A stretch of 38,645 nucleotides of DNA from JAAYYM01 sp964483395 (GCA_964483395.1 CAZABT010000013.1:1-38645), one strand, 5' to 3'; shown: positions 16,174 through 23,819, counted from the stretch's first letter. Program-made: numbers and translations. Notes: generated by a model not told the origin, from the sequence alone.

Positions 16174-16626
16174 ATGAAGAAGATCAGTATTTTAATGATG
16201 ATGGGACTTGCCCTGCTTTCAATGACAGCCTGCGGCAAGAAAAAGGAAATCAGCGTGAGCGATGTAAGCGCAAAGCTGCTTTCAGAGATTACATATACGG
16301 ATGAATTGGCAGAGATAGATCTGGAGACTGCGAAGATGTTATTTTATCTGGATGATGCACAGATCAATGAGGCTAAGATTTATGAAAGCGGCGGAGCCAC
16401 GGCAGAGGAGATTGCAGTATTCGGCTGCGCATCTTCAGAGGATGCAGATCAGGTTATGACGGCAATGCAGACCCGTGTGGAGGAACAAAAAGAGTCCTTC
16501 AGGGATTATGTGCCCGAAGAACTCTTAAAACTTGACAAAGCAGTGCTTGTGAAGAACGGAAATGTTGTTGTATTATCGGTGTCTGATGATGCAGAAAAAG
16601 CGTTGCAGATCATTAACGGACAATGA
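16174..16626 (+). CDS. DUF4358 lipoprotein
   Basis: A 150-residue lipoprotein. The signal peptide ends in LSMTAC, a lipobox with Cys20. The mature part matches DUF4358: VSAKLLSEITYTDELAEID, a central IYESGGATAEEIAVF, and VPEELLKLDKAVLVKNGNVV. The family function is not known. From memory, DUF4358 genes in Clostridia often lie beside SGNH hydrolases and membrane O-acyltransferases. The first partner is present here and the second is not in the window. It ends seven bases before the end of the convergent LUD gene, and I see no terminator between them. Confidence 0.87.
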   Translation: MKKISILMMMGLALLSMTACGKKKEISVSDVSAKLLSEITYTDELAEIDLETAKMLFYLDDAQINEAKIYESGGATAEEIAVFGCASSEDADQVMTAMQTRVEEQKESFRDYVPEELLKLDKAVLVKNGNVVVLSVSDDAEKALQIINGQ

Positions 16627-16633
16627 TGTTGGA

Positions 16634-17269
16634 TTAAAAGCCTAATTCTTCACCAATTAAAAATATCTTGATGCGTCCCGGTGTACCATTGTGTCTTGTG
16701 ATTACAGTATGGTTACAGATGCAGTCCGGAGATAAACATTTTGCACAGACACCTGTCTCATGGCATGGTGTCTTTTTATTGAGTCTCATGACATTTGGAA
16801 CGGCAGCCATGTTATGTACCCTGCTGATGCCGCTGTCAACATCACTTACGACTTTGTTCATACCGGCAACAATCATGACGTGCTCCGGGCCGTGAATCAG
16901 GCATGCAACACGATTTCCGGCACCATCAATATTGATCAGCTCACCGTCTAATGTGATGGCGTTTGTACTCATAAAGAAATAATCGGCGCTTACGATTCTG
17001 GCATAGGCTTCTCTTTGCTCTGCAGGAGTTTTTGGAGCAAATCGGTCAATAAATTGATATTTTCCAGAGGAAATAGCCTCCATGATGCCAATTTCCTGAT
17101 TTGTAGCAGAACCACCGTTTGTAACAGTGCTTCCTTCCGGAATCATATCGAGAATATAGTCCACACAGGACTCGGAATCAGAGAAATAATACCCTTCCAT
17201 ACCCCTCTTTTTCAAATTCTTCAGAATGGTTTGTGCCTGGGCTGCATAGGCTTCTTGTTTTGGTGACAT
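16634..17269 (-). CDS. LUD-domain (LutC/YkgG-like) protein
   Basis: A 211-residue protein of the lactate-utilisation (LUD, formerly DUF162) family. Visible are GSTVTNGGSATNQEIGIMEA, AYARIVSADYFFMSTNAITLDG, INIDGAGNRVACLIHGPEHVMI, and a C-terminal Cys-rich block with CHETGVCAKC followed by CIC. Canonical LutC works with LutA and LutB, neither of which is present; this stand-alone Clostridia subtype with extra cysteines has no proven role. GGAGG eight bases upstream (17278-17282 on the plus strand) sets the start. A TATACT-type -10 for this strand is visible at 17306-17311, without a clear -35. Confidence 0.88.
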   Translation of the reverse strand: MSPKQEAYAAQAQTILKNLKKRGMEGYYFSDSESCVDYILDMIPEGSTVTNGGSATNQEIGIMEAISSGKYQFIDRFAPKTPAEQREAYARIVSADYFFMSTNAITLDGELINIDGAGNRVACLIHGPEHVMIVAGMNKVVSDVDSGISRVHNMAAVPNVMRLNKKTPCHETGVCAKCLSPDCICNHTVITRHNGTPGRIKIFLIGEELGF

Positions 17270-17311
17270 GCGAATGACCTCCTTTGATATTTGATGACTG
17301 ATTTTAGTATA

Positions 17312-17502
17312 CTACAAATAATAGGGAAATTCATCTGTTTTCAGGGGAGCGGAAAAGGTACGGAAAAGGTATCAGAGCGGGAAGTGTATATCGAATCTTA
17401 ATGGAATTATCTGCTTATTCATAAAAATATAAACAGTTATACCAAATAATACAATTTAAAGAAATAATAAATAGTTAATTTATAAAAAATATATAAAATG
17501 TG
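17312..17502. other. Gene-free A/T-rich stretch upstream of the ncRNA promoter
   Basis: No gene is seen. The left part is a purine-rich segment with a repeated GGAAAAGGTA. The right part (about 17410-17500) is very A/T-rich and may act as an UP element for the promoter at 17503. Confidence 0.4.
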
Positions 17503-17531
17503 TTGACAATTGAAAAGGAATATATTATAAT
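17503..17531 (+). promoter_or_regulatory. Perfect consensus promoter of the candidate long RNA
   Basis: TTGACA (17503-17508), a 17-bp spacer and TATAAT (17526-17531), preceded by some 80 bp of A/T-rich DNA. Both hexamers match the housekeeping consensus exactly, as seen at rRNA and other strongly expressed stable-RNA genes. Initiation is expected near 17538. Confidence 0.9.
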
Positions 17532-17730
17532 CAACTTAACAGTTAGATATGAATTTTATATCATAGCTGATGAGTAATACAGAAGGTATTAAATTTAAGA
17601 AAAGGAGGTACAGTCCACCAAAAACTTAAAGTAATATCCCAAAGTATTAATCGTGTTGAGTAGTATCAGGTTACGCAGTACAAGATTAAGGTACGAAAGA
17701 AGTAAGTGCAGTACGTAAGATGAGGGTCGA

Positions 17731-18031
17731 AGTACAGAAGATGAATCTGAATTAGGTACTAAGGATGGAGTATCCCGGATGTATCGGGCGATGGACAAGT
17801 TGATATTTGAGGAAGGACTGATTGGCACCGGAACATCGGTCAACTAATTGGGCAGAATATGAATATCACCTCCATGGGATGATCCAAAGTACAGAAGATG
17901 GAAAGGTCGGAAGTACAGAAGATGAGACTCGAAGTACGAGATGCTGAATTAGTAGTACCGTGTATCGAGAGTACATAGGAAAGTGAACAATGTATGATCA
18001 TTGAGCGTACAGAAGACGGAAAGGTCGGAAG
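17731..18031 (+). repeat. Internal repeats in the candidate long RNA
   Basis: AGTACAGAAGATG occurs at 17731-17743, 17888-17900 and 17912-17924. A 25-nt segment beginning GTACAGAAGATGGAAAG occurs at 17889-17913 and 18007-18031 with one mismatch. CTGAATTAG occurs at 17747-17755 and 17944-17952, each time downstream of an AGTACAGAAGATG copy and followed closely by GTAC. The second block carries an extra CTCG-AAGTA-CGAG hairpin. GTACGAAAGAA recurs at 17691-17701 and 18066-18076. The pattern suggests modules copied within one molecule. Confidence 0.85.
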
Positions 18032-18261
18032 ATATCGAGGAACCATTCGATGCCGAGAGTCAAGGGTACGAAAGAAAAGAGTCCGAAGTACATAAGATGA
18101 AATCAAAGTGCTGAGTAGAAGTAATGGTAGGTAAGGTGTCAAATCAGATATAAGAAGTACGACACAGAAGAAGATTGCAAGATAGATTGCAAAAGTAACC
18201 GAGATGCGAAAGACGGAAAGAGTAGGTATGGTCCAATGGACACAGTAGATGAAGTACAGCA

Positions 18262-18312
18262 GAAGTGAGGATCCTGAGAGAAGAGAAATTTCAGGGTCCT
18301 CACTTCATTTTT
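18262..18312 (+). terminator. Strong terminator ending the candidate long RNA
   Basis: GAAGTGAGGATCCTGA (18262-18277) pairs with TCAGGGTCCTCACTTC (18291-18306): 16 bp with a single wobble, 13-base loop, then A-TTTTT. Confidence 0.95.
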
Positions 18313-18356
18313 GTGTATTTATCTAAATTTTAGCCGAAATTGTATATGCAGAATGA

Positions 18357-18383
18357 TTGACTTTTATTCTGTTTTTTTATAAT
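18357..18383 (+). promoter_or_regulatory. Possible promoter of the lipoprotein-kinase pair
   Basis: TTGACT (18357-18362) and TATAAT (18378-18383) with a 15-bp spacer, shorter than ideal. It lies between the RNA terminator and the lipoprotein start, so the pair has its own promoter. Confidence 0.45.
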
Positions 18384-18431
18384 ATTATTATATATTTGTT
18401 ATATTCTGTTTCTTTTGCAAAGGAGGCATAT

Positions 18432-19805
18432 ATGCATCGAGGACAAATTAGGCTACTGCTGATTTTGGCGGTGATCATAGGAATATTGGCGGGTTGCGCA
18501 AAGAACCAAAGGACTGAGGAATCGGTACCGACAGAGAAGGTTGTGCTTACAGTTGCAGGGGGATGGCCTGAATGCAGAGCACTTGACATTGCAGCAGGTA
18601 AATTTATGGAGGAGTATCCCAACTGTACAGTATCCTACGAGTATCTGCAGGACTATTATCCTTCTCTGGAAAAGAGAATGGACGGTGCGTCAGCGGTTGA
18701 TTTGTTTTTCACAACCAATATTCAGGACGGCTCCGCGATGCTGCCGTATGCACTGGATCTGAACAGCTGTGAAGATTTGGATTTGTCCCATACGTTTAAG
18801 GGCCTGATTGATAATTTCTCTTTCCGTGAGAGTGGTGCAGGCGAAGAAAAGAAGCTGTATGCGATTCCACTGGGCGCAGAACTGAGAGGTCTGTATGTGA
18901 ACAAGACACTGCTGGACAGCTTGAATTTGGAGGTTCCAACGAATCAGGCCTCCTTGCTCGAAGCGTGTCAGGTATTGAAGGACAATGGTTATATACCGTT
19001 TCATGGGAATCCCGGTGAATTTTCACAGACTTTGCTTTATCCATGGATTTGCAATCTGATTGCAAATGCTGCTGATCCGCAGGCGACCTACACAAGAGTG
19101 AATACCAGACAGCCGGGGGTCAGTGAACTGTTCCGGGAGCCATATGCTTTTTTGTATCAGCTTGTAGAGAATGATTATTATGATTATAAAACTGCACAGA
19201 ATGAGCAGGGATTATTCGTGGAAAACTCAGATGAGTATTATGCACGCTATTTTTTAAATATTTTAGAACAGGAGGATGGTACTCCTGCTAAGGTAGATGA
19301 TGTCGGACAGATCGCTTTTATGCCGGCACCGATGTCGCTTCAGGGTTTGCTGGAAAAGACCAAGGAGGATTATCACAGTGAGATAGAATATGTTTTTATG
19401 CTGACACCGGTCGGGGAAGACGGTGGATATGCTTATATATCTCCAGCACATGGAATTGCGGCCAATCAGAATTCTGCCAACGTGGACTGGTCAATCAGAT
19501 TTCTTGATTTTTTGTTCCAGCCGGAGAATAATACATTGTTTACAGAAGCTTTTCATGTAATTCCTAATACGGAGAAGGCATTTTCTTATGTGAAAACGCT
19601 CTATGATGTGCCGGAAAATCGTATATCGGAATTGGGACAGGTTACCTTTGATTATGGTTTTTATGATCTGATTTTGCAGAGCATGGTTGATTTGTCAAAA
19701 GCCAATAATCCAAAGTATATGCAGGATGACGGCAATGGAAACCTGTCGCTTTATTCACTGGATCACTATATGGAAGGCTTGGAGAATAGTTTGCAGCAGC
19801 AGTGA
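18432..19805 (+). CDS. Extracellular substrate-binding lipoprotein
   Basis: A 457-residue lipoprotein of the family 1 (sugar-type) solute-binding fold. The signal peptide ends in ILAGC, lipid-modified at Cys24. The mature part opens with VVLTVAGGWPECRALDIAAGKFMEEYPN, the usual first strand and helix, and later has YAIPLGAELRGLYVNKTLLD and FRFLDFLFQPENN-like hinge-region text (SIRFLDFLFQPENN). AGGAGG at 18421-18426 sets ATG 18432. No permease or ATPase gene is nearby. Its stop overlaps the start region of a hybrid histidine kinase, so the protein most likely serves as the ligand-binding partner of that sensor rather than of a transporter. Ligand unknown. Confidence 0.88.
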   Translation: MHRGQIRLLLILAVIIGILAGCAKNQRTEESVPTEKVVLTVAGGWPECRALDIAAGKFMEEYPNCTVSYEYLQDYYPSLEKRMDGASAVDLFFTTNIQDGSAMLPYALDLNSCEDLDLSHTFKGLIDNFSFRESGAGEEKKLYAIPLGAELRGLYVNKTLLDSLNLEVPTNQASLLEACQVLKDNGYIPFHGNPGEFSQTLLYPWICNLIANAADPQATYTRVNTRQPGVSELFREPYAFLYQLVENDYYDYKTAQNEQGLFVENSDEYYARYFLNILEQEDGTPAKVDDVGQIAFMPAPMSLQGLLEKTKEDYHSEIEYVFMLTPVGEDGGYAYISPAHGIAANQNSANVDWSIRFLDFLFQPENNTLFTEAFHVIPNTEKAFSYVKTLYDVPENRISELGQVTFDYGFYDLILQSMVDLSKANNPKYMQDDGNGNLSLYSLDHYMEGLENSLQQQ

Positions 19806-19807
19806 GG

Positions 19808-21976
19808 ATGAACTTGAAGAAAAAAACACGACGAAAATTTCAAATGAAAACAGAGCTGAGAAATCCATATGCGACACTCGGTGTTGCCGTGCTGAATGTT
19901 GTCTTGTTTGTATGCGCGGTTATTCTCTATGGGCGTTACACGGACCTGTATAAGATGAGGCTCCAGGAAGAAAATCTGGGGAATATCAGTAATCTGAATC
20001 AGGCTGCAGCAGTCAGTGCAACGACCCTGATGAACAGTTGGGATGTAAAGCTGGACGATATTGTACGGTATATAAGCAAACATGGTGCTACTTATGAAGA
20101 AGCACTGGAAATCATAGATGATGCGAACTCCAGTGCAGAGCGGCAGTTTGAATTGATTGCAAGTGATTATACGGGCTTTTATGCGCGCAGAGCAGCAGAC
20201 GGTTCTTTTCCGGCACTTTCCTATCAGGGAAGCAGCTATGCAGAATTACAAAAGGTATTTGATGATGTTGGCTCAGATCAATATAGAACTATATGCTTTG
20301 CTCCAGAGTTTACGGATCAGGTGACGGCTCTGAAGTATTTTGCAATCTATCGGCATCTGCCGCTGCTGAACGCAGATGGAAAGCAGGAGATGTACACCTT
20401 GCTGTTGGCAGCAGAGTCCGCAAAGGTTCTTGATTCTTTTAACTATCAGCACGATTTTGAAGGACAGTCGAATGTTTTGATTGGCGCCGGGGGGGATTAT
20501 ATTGTCAGCAGCATGGATTTTAAGTCAACCAATTTCTTTCAATATCTGTATGTTTACAATGACCTGACTTTGGATGAACGAAATGCCATCCAGCGGGAAA
20601 TGACAGGCAGGGACAACGGTGAATTATATTATAAAAATGCATTGGGACAGGATTGCGTTTTCCGTTATTCCAGAATTAGGGCACATAACTGGTATTGTGT
20701 TACCTGCGTTCCAATCGATTCCTTCAGAACATCCATTTATAATATCAATAATGCGATTCATGCAGTGGCGGTATTGCTGCTGTTGATGCTTTTAGATGTT
20801 GCATGGCTGTATCACCTGAACAGCCGTCTGCGTCTCAGCATGGTAAGAGAAAGGGAAGCCGGAGAAGCAAAGATGGATTTCCTGTCGCGTATGAGTCATG
20901 ACATTCGTACACCGTTGAACGGAATCATCGGATTGACAACACTTGCTTTGGAAGAATCTGATTCGCCGAGAACAAAAGAATATCTTGATAATATCAAGGT
21001 GTCGGGTCAGTTTCTGATGGGACTGGTGAATGATATTCTGGATTTGAATAAGGTGGAGAGCGGAAAGGTAGAATTACATCCCGAACCATATTCGGCAGAA
21101 GATTTTTGCGGCTATGTAGAGGCTGTGGTGCTGCCTCTTTGTGAAGAAAAGGGATTACAGTTTCATATCACGACCCCTGTGGATGAGCCACCGGTAATGC
21201 TTGATCATTTGCGGTTTAACCAAATTTTTTTCAATCTTTTGTCTAATGGCGTTAAGTATACACCGGAGGGTGGTTTGCTGGAATTATATTGGGAACGTGA
21301 GACGCTTCCTTCCGGACGTGTTGCGCTGGACTTTATGGTGCGGGACAATGGCATTGGAATGAGCGAAGAATTTCAGTCACATATGTTTGATTCCTTTTCA
21401 CAGGAGCGTCCTCAGACAGCCAGTACAGGCACAGGGCTGGGTCTGGCAATCGTAAAGAGCCTGATCGGGCTTATGAAGGGGACAGTTGCGGTTGAGAGCA
21501 AGCTGGGAGAGGGGACAACTTTTAGGATTCATTTGGAAACAGACATCTGTCAGGATTCCACAGAGAAAAAGAAGACGATGCAGGGGGCAGAACTGAGGGG
21601 CAGAAAGGTTCTGCTGTGTGAGGATAATCAGACGAACATTTTCTTTATGCGGAGACTGTTTGAAAAGTGGGAACTGCGTATCGATATTGCCGAAAACGGG
21701 AAGATTGGCGTGGAGCAGTTCAGTAGTTCCGAGCCGGGTACATATGATGCAATTTTAATGGATATCATGATGCCGGAAATGGATGGACTGCAGGCAACGA
21801 GAGTCATACGGAAGCTGGAACGGCCGGATGCATCCACGGTTCCGATCATAGCAATGACAGCAAATGCATATGATACAGATGTGCAGAATTGCATGGATGC
21901 AGGTATCAATGTGCATATGAGCAAGCCGATCGATCCGGAAAAGCTGTATACGCTTTTATCTGAGCTGCTTAGTTAA
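19808..21976 (+). CDS. Hybrid sensor histidine kinase with C-terminal receiver
   Basis: A 722-residue membrane sensor. TM1 lies at about 21-43 and TM2 at about 317-339, and between them is an extracellular region of about 270 residues, the size of a double Cache domain. The kinase core has phospho-acceptor His364 in RMSHDIRTPLNG, an N-box (FFNLLSNGVKYTPEGG), G1 (DNGIGM) and G2 (GTGLGLAIV). A receiver domain occupies about 595-720, with VLLCEDNQTN, the phosphorylated Asp in AILMDIMMPEMDG, and the Lys of MSKPID. No DNA-binding or phosphotransfer domain follows, so signal must pass to another protein. ATG 19808 is two bases past the lipoprotein stop; GTG 19802 overlaps it. Confidence 0.93.
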   Translation: MNLKKKTRRKFQMKTELRNPYATLGVAVLNVVLFVCAVILYGRYTDLYKMRLQEENLGNISNLNQAAAVSATTLMNSWDVKLDDIVRYISKHGATYEEALEIIDDANSSAERQFELIASDYTGFYARRAADGSFPALSYQGSSYAELQKVFDDVGSDQYRTICFAPEFTDQVTALKYFAIYRHLPLLNADGKQEMYTLLLAAESAKVLDSFNYQHDFEGQSNVLIGAGGDYIVSSMDFKSTNFFQYLYVYNDLTLDERNAIQREMTGRDNGELYYKNALGQDCVFRYSRIRAHNWYCVTCVPIDSFRTSIYNINNAIHAVAVLLLLMLLDVAWLYHLNSRLRLSMVREREAGEAKMDFLSRMSHDIRTPLNGIIGLTTLALEESDSPRTKEYLDNIKVSGQFLMGLVNDILDLNKVESGKVELHPEPYSAEDFCGYVEAVVLPLCEEKGLQFHITTPVDEPPVMLDHLRFNQIFFNLLSNGVKYTPEGGLLELYWERETLPSGRVALDFMVRDNGIGMSEEFQSHMFDSFSQERPQTASTGTGLGLAIVKSLIGLMKGTVAVESKLGEGTTFRIHLETDICQDSTEKKKTMQGAELRGRKVLLCEDNQTNIFFMRRLFEKWELRIDIAENGKIGVEQFSSSEPGTYDAILMDIMMPEMDGLQATRVIRKLERPDASTVPIIAMTANAYDTDVQNCMDAGINVHMSKPIDPEKLYTLLSELLS

Positions 21977-22007
21977 ATGGCAACAGGTTCAAAATCAGCA
22001 AAGAAAT

Positions 22008-22033
22008 AAGCCGCTTCCCTTCGGAAACGGCTT
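22008..22033 (-). terminator. Terminator after tRNA-Gly, possibly bidirectional
   Basis: AAGCCGCTTCC (22008-22018) pairs with GGAAACGGCTT (22023-22033) with one mismatch and a CTTC loop. Read on the minus strand it is followed by ATTTCTTT and would end the tRNA transcript. On the plus strand it lies just past the histidine kinase and may also stop that message. Confidence 0.65.
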
Positions 22034-22052
22034 AAATACTGGTTTTTAAAAG

Positions 22053-22125
22053 AGCGATAGACGAGACTCGAACTCGCGACCTCCACCTTGGCAAGGTGGC
22101 GTACTACCAACTGTACTACTATCGC
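22053..22125 (-). tRNA. tRNA-Gly (anticodon GCC)
   Basis: A 73-base cloverleaf on the minus strand. The acceptor stem is GCGATAG/CTATCGC with discriminator U, the D stem GTAC/GTAC, the anticodon arm CCACC-TTGCCAA-GGTGG with GCC at the centre, and the T arm GCGAG-TTCGAGT-CTCGT. The 3' CCA is not encoded. It has its own promoter at 22167-22195 and a terminator at 22008-22033. Confidence 0.97.
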
Positions 22126-22166
22126 ATTTGCTTGTCTGAGTGGTTCTCTCAATCAAGACAAGTAAT

Positions 22167-22195
22167 AATATACTATATGAAAAATGATTTGTCAA
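22167..22195 (-). promoter_or_regulatory. tRNA-Gly promoter
   Basis: On the minus strand TTGACA (22190-22195), a 17-bp spacer and TATATT (22167-22172). A CTTGTCT/AGACAAG inverted repeat (22131-22137 and 22156-22162) lies in the 5' leader before the tRNA and could guide processing. Confidence 0.8.
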
Positions 22196-22204
22196 TGCCT
22201 TTTC

Positions 22205-23614
22205 TCATCTTTTTTTTCTGCGTCTGCGATGCCTTTTTTCGCGGGCAGATACAATGCAGACTAAGGTTACGACAAGTCCGAGCGCTATGGCTCCGACAGC
22301 AATTGCAGCGATGCCCCAGGCGGGGACAGAGGCGGTTGACTCGGTCACAGAGACCGTATTGTCAGCAATGCTTTCCTGCAGATTGTCACCCCAGAGCTTT
22401 TCATGATCGTTTTTCTCAGACTTATTTTCCGAATCTACGGTATCAGGTGCTTCGGCAGGAGACTGTTCGGCATCGGGAGACTGTTCAGCAGCAAGGGGCT
22501 GTTCAGTGCCAGAAGCCTGTTCAGCGGCAGGAGGAACATTTGCTGCGCTATCGGTATCGGTCGGTGCCTTTTCTAATTTGACTGCAATCGGTTCACTGAC
22601 AGTATCCAGTTCATAGTTATTATACACACGAAACAGGAGGTTTCCTGAGAATCCGTCAGGAAGCGTTATTGTTTCGGTATGTTTTTTTTGACTGCCCCAC
22701 AGGGAAAGAGGGGCATAGGTCGTGCCCTGATCAGTGCTGTAGGTACAGTACATCATTTTGCTTTCTGACTCGGACGCGGAAGCAGTAAAGGTTATCGTAT
22801 GTTCCGCAGCGTTTGTGCTGTCAATGGTGATGGACAAATTCGCAGGTGGTGTCAGATCCGGCATCATGGTATCGGAAGGAACAGCTACATTCACGGTAGG
22901 ATGGACGTCTACCTGTGTGAGATTCTTTTGCAGACCATAGTATTGCGCTACAGCGGCTGCATCTCCTATGCCGAGCTGCTGCCATACGGCTGCATTGTTC
23001 ATGCGGAGCCAGTCGGTGTCATTGTCAATATAACCATGCTCCACGATGATGGTGGGAACATTGTTGGTGACACCATGCCGTATGATACCATAGTAGTCGC
23101 TGCCGGATTTTCCGATGCGGGTCTTGCAGCCCTTGTCGGCGGAACCGGAGGCACAGAGCTGCTTGAGAAAGCAGGAACCAAGTCCCGTGCCTGTGGCATA
23201 GTGTTGGCCGAATGCGGAGGTAAATACCTCAGCACCATAGAAGTTATGCTCTGCAGAAGCATTATAATGGATGCTGATCAAAGCATCAGCACCGACGCCG
23301 GCAGCGAAGGCGGAACGGTCTCCAAGGGTCATGGGCTGATCTGTGCTGCGAGTCAGGAAGACGGTGACATTACCGTATTGCTCCAGCTCATTTTTCATGG
23401 CAGTGGCGGTGATCAGTGTCAGGTCTTTCTCAAATACGTTGTTGTATTTGGCACCCAATTCCTGCTCATCAGTGGTACCGGGTCCCCCGTGTCCGGGATC
23501 TATGACGATAACAATATTTCCCTTTGCATATGTATTTCTGCACAGCAGACCCAGCGGGTCACATAAAAACAGCAGCACTGCAATCAGAAAGATGAATGGT
23601 TTCGATGACTTCAT
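22205..23614 (-). CDS. N-acetylmuramoyl-L-alanine amidase, membrane-anchored
   Basis: A 469-residue cell-wall hydrolase that cleaves the bond between MurNAc and the stem peptide. It has a signal peptide (about 1-30), then an Amidase_3 zinc domain (about 32-228): IVIDPGHGG (zinc His), NVFEKDLTL (zinc Glu), ISIHYNAS (zinc His) and TIIVEHGYID (catalytic Glu). A beta-sandwich-like region of about 110 residues follows, then a Glu/Ala/Pro/Gln-rich linker with repeated EQSP-type units. The C-terminus has a hydrophobic helix and an Arg/Lys-rich tail, but no LPxTG motif. AAGGAG upstream supports the start, and a promoter lies at 23651-23679. Confidence 0.92.
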   Translation of the reverse strand: MKSSKPFIFLIAVLLFLCDPLGLLCRNTYAKGNIVIVIDPGHGGPGTTDEQELGAKYNNVFEKDLTLITATAMKNELEQYGNVTVFLTRSTDQPMTLGDRSAFAAGVGADALISIHYNASAEHNFYGAEVFTSAFGQHYATGTGLGSCFLKQLCASGSADKGCKTRIGKSGSDYYGIIRHGVTNNVPTIIVEHGYIDNDTDWLRMNNAAVWQQLGIGDAAAVAQYYGLQKNLTQVDVHPTVNVAVPSDTMMPDLTPPANLSITIDSTNAAEHTITFTASASESESKMMYCTYSTDQGTTYAPLSLWGSQKKHTETITLPDGFSGNLLFRVYNNYELDTVSEPIAVKLEKAPTDTDSAANVPPAAEQASGTEQPLAAEQSPDAEQSPAEAPDTVDSENKSEKNDHEKLWGDNLQESIADNTVSVTESTASVPAWGIAAIAVGAIALGLVVTLVCIVSAREKRHRRRRKKR

Positions 23615-23650
23615 ATGTACGTGGACTCCTTACCGTTTACTCTAGCTACT

Positions 23651-23679
23651 ACTATACTATTTTGCCAAAGCTATGGCAA
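23651..23679 (-). promoter_or_regulatory. Amidase promoter
   Basis: On the minus strand TTGCCA (23674-23679), a 17-bp spacer and TATAGT (23651-23656), about 40 bp before the amidase start. A plus-strand TATACT at 23697-23702 may serve the divergent HAD gene, with a poor -35. Confidence 0.65.
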
Positions 23680-23819
23680 GGGGAAGGAAATTATGTTATA
23701 CTGCAATCATAAGTGATTACAATCATTTTATGAGCACAAATGCAGGGAGAGCATTTGGCACGGGAAGAAGCGGAAGCGCGTTGTAATCGTGAAAGAATGA
23801 TAGAGAAAGAGATAAATGC

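Larger units (their letters stand above)
17538..18312 (+). ncRNA. Candidate long structured noncoding RNA, class unassigned
   Basis: About 775 nt between a perfect promoter and a strong intrinsic terminator. I find no plus-strand frame of 60 codons. The minus-strand frames at 17595-17843 and 17840-18142 are low-complexity Ser/Leu/Phe strings. The RNA would be purine-rich (44 of 60 bases at 17881-17940). Hairpins that can be drawn: 17575-17591 (TAATAC/GTATTA), 17774-17788 (CCCG/CGGG), 17827-17840 (ACCG/CGGT), 17928-17940 (CTCG/CGAG), 17988-18003 (CAATG/CATTG), 18025-18056 (TCGG/CCGA enclosing ATCGA/TCGAT), 18136-18165 (GTGTC/GACAC), 18175-18192 (TTGCAA/TTGCAA) and 18231-18241 (GTCC/GGAC). GTAC occurs 16 times. 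An AAGGAGG at 17602-17608 has no start codon at usable distance. Size and setting recall large RNAs such as ROOL, GOLLD or OLE, but no match can be claimed. Confidence 0.7.

Noticed and set aside
17602..17608. Ribosome binding site AAGGAGG near the RNA's 5' end
   Set aside because: No ATG, GTG or TTG lies at usable spacing before an open frame, so it probably does not start a protein.
17595..18142. Two minus-strand reading frames (82 and 100 codons) inside the candidate RNA
   Set aside because: They are low-complexity Ser/Leu/Phe/Thr strings without domains. They are explained by the purine-rich plus strand, and they run against a perfect promoter and terminator pair.
17538..18312. Naming the RNA as ROOL, GOLLD or OLE
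   Set aside because: Length and promoter strength fit, but I cannot align any consensus from memory, and there is no prophage context or Oap gene. A class name would be a guess.
17538..18312. CRISPR array
   Set aside because: Repeats here are irregularly spaced, of different lengths and partly overlapping, with no cas genes in the window.
22799..23566. A 255-codon plus-strand frame
   Set aside because: It lies entirely antisense to the amidase, whose zinc motifs, signal peptide and ribosome site are clear.
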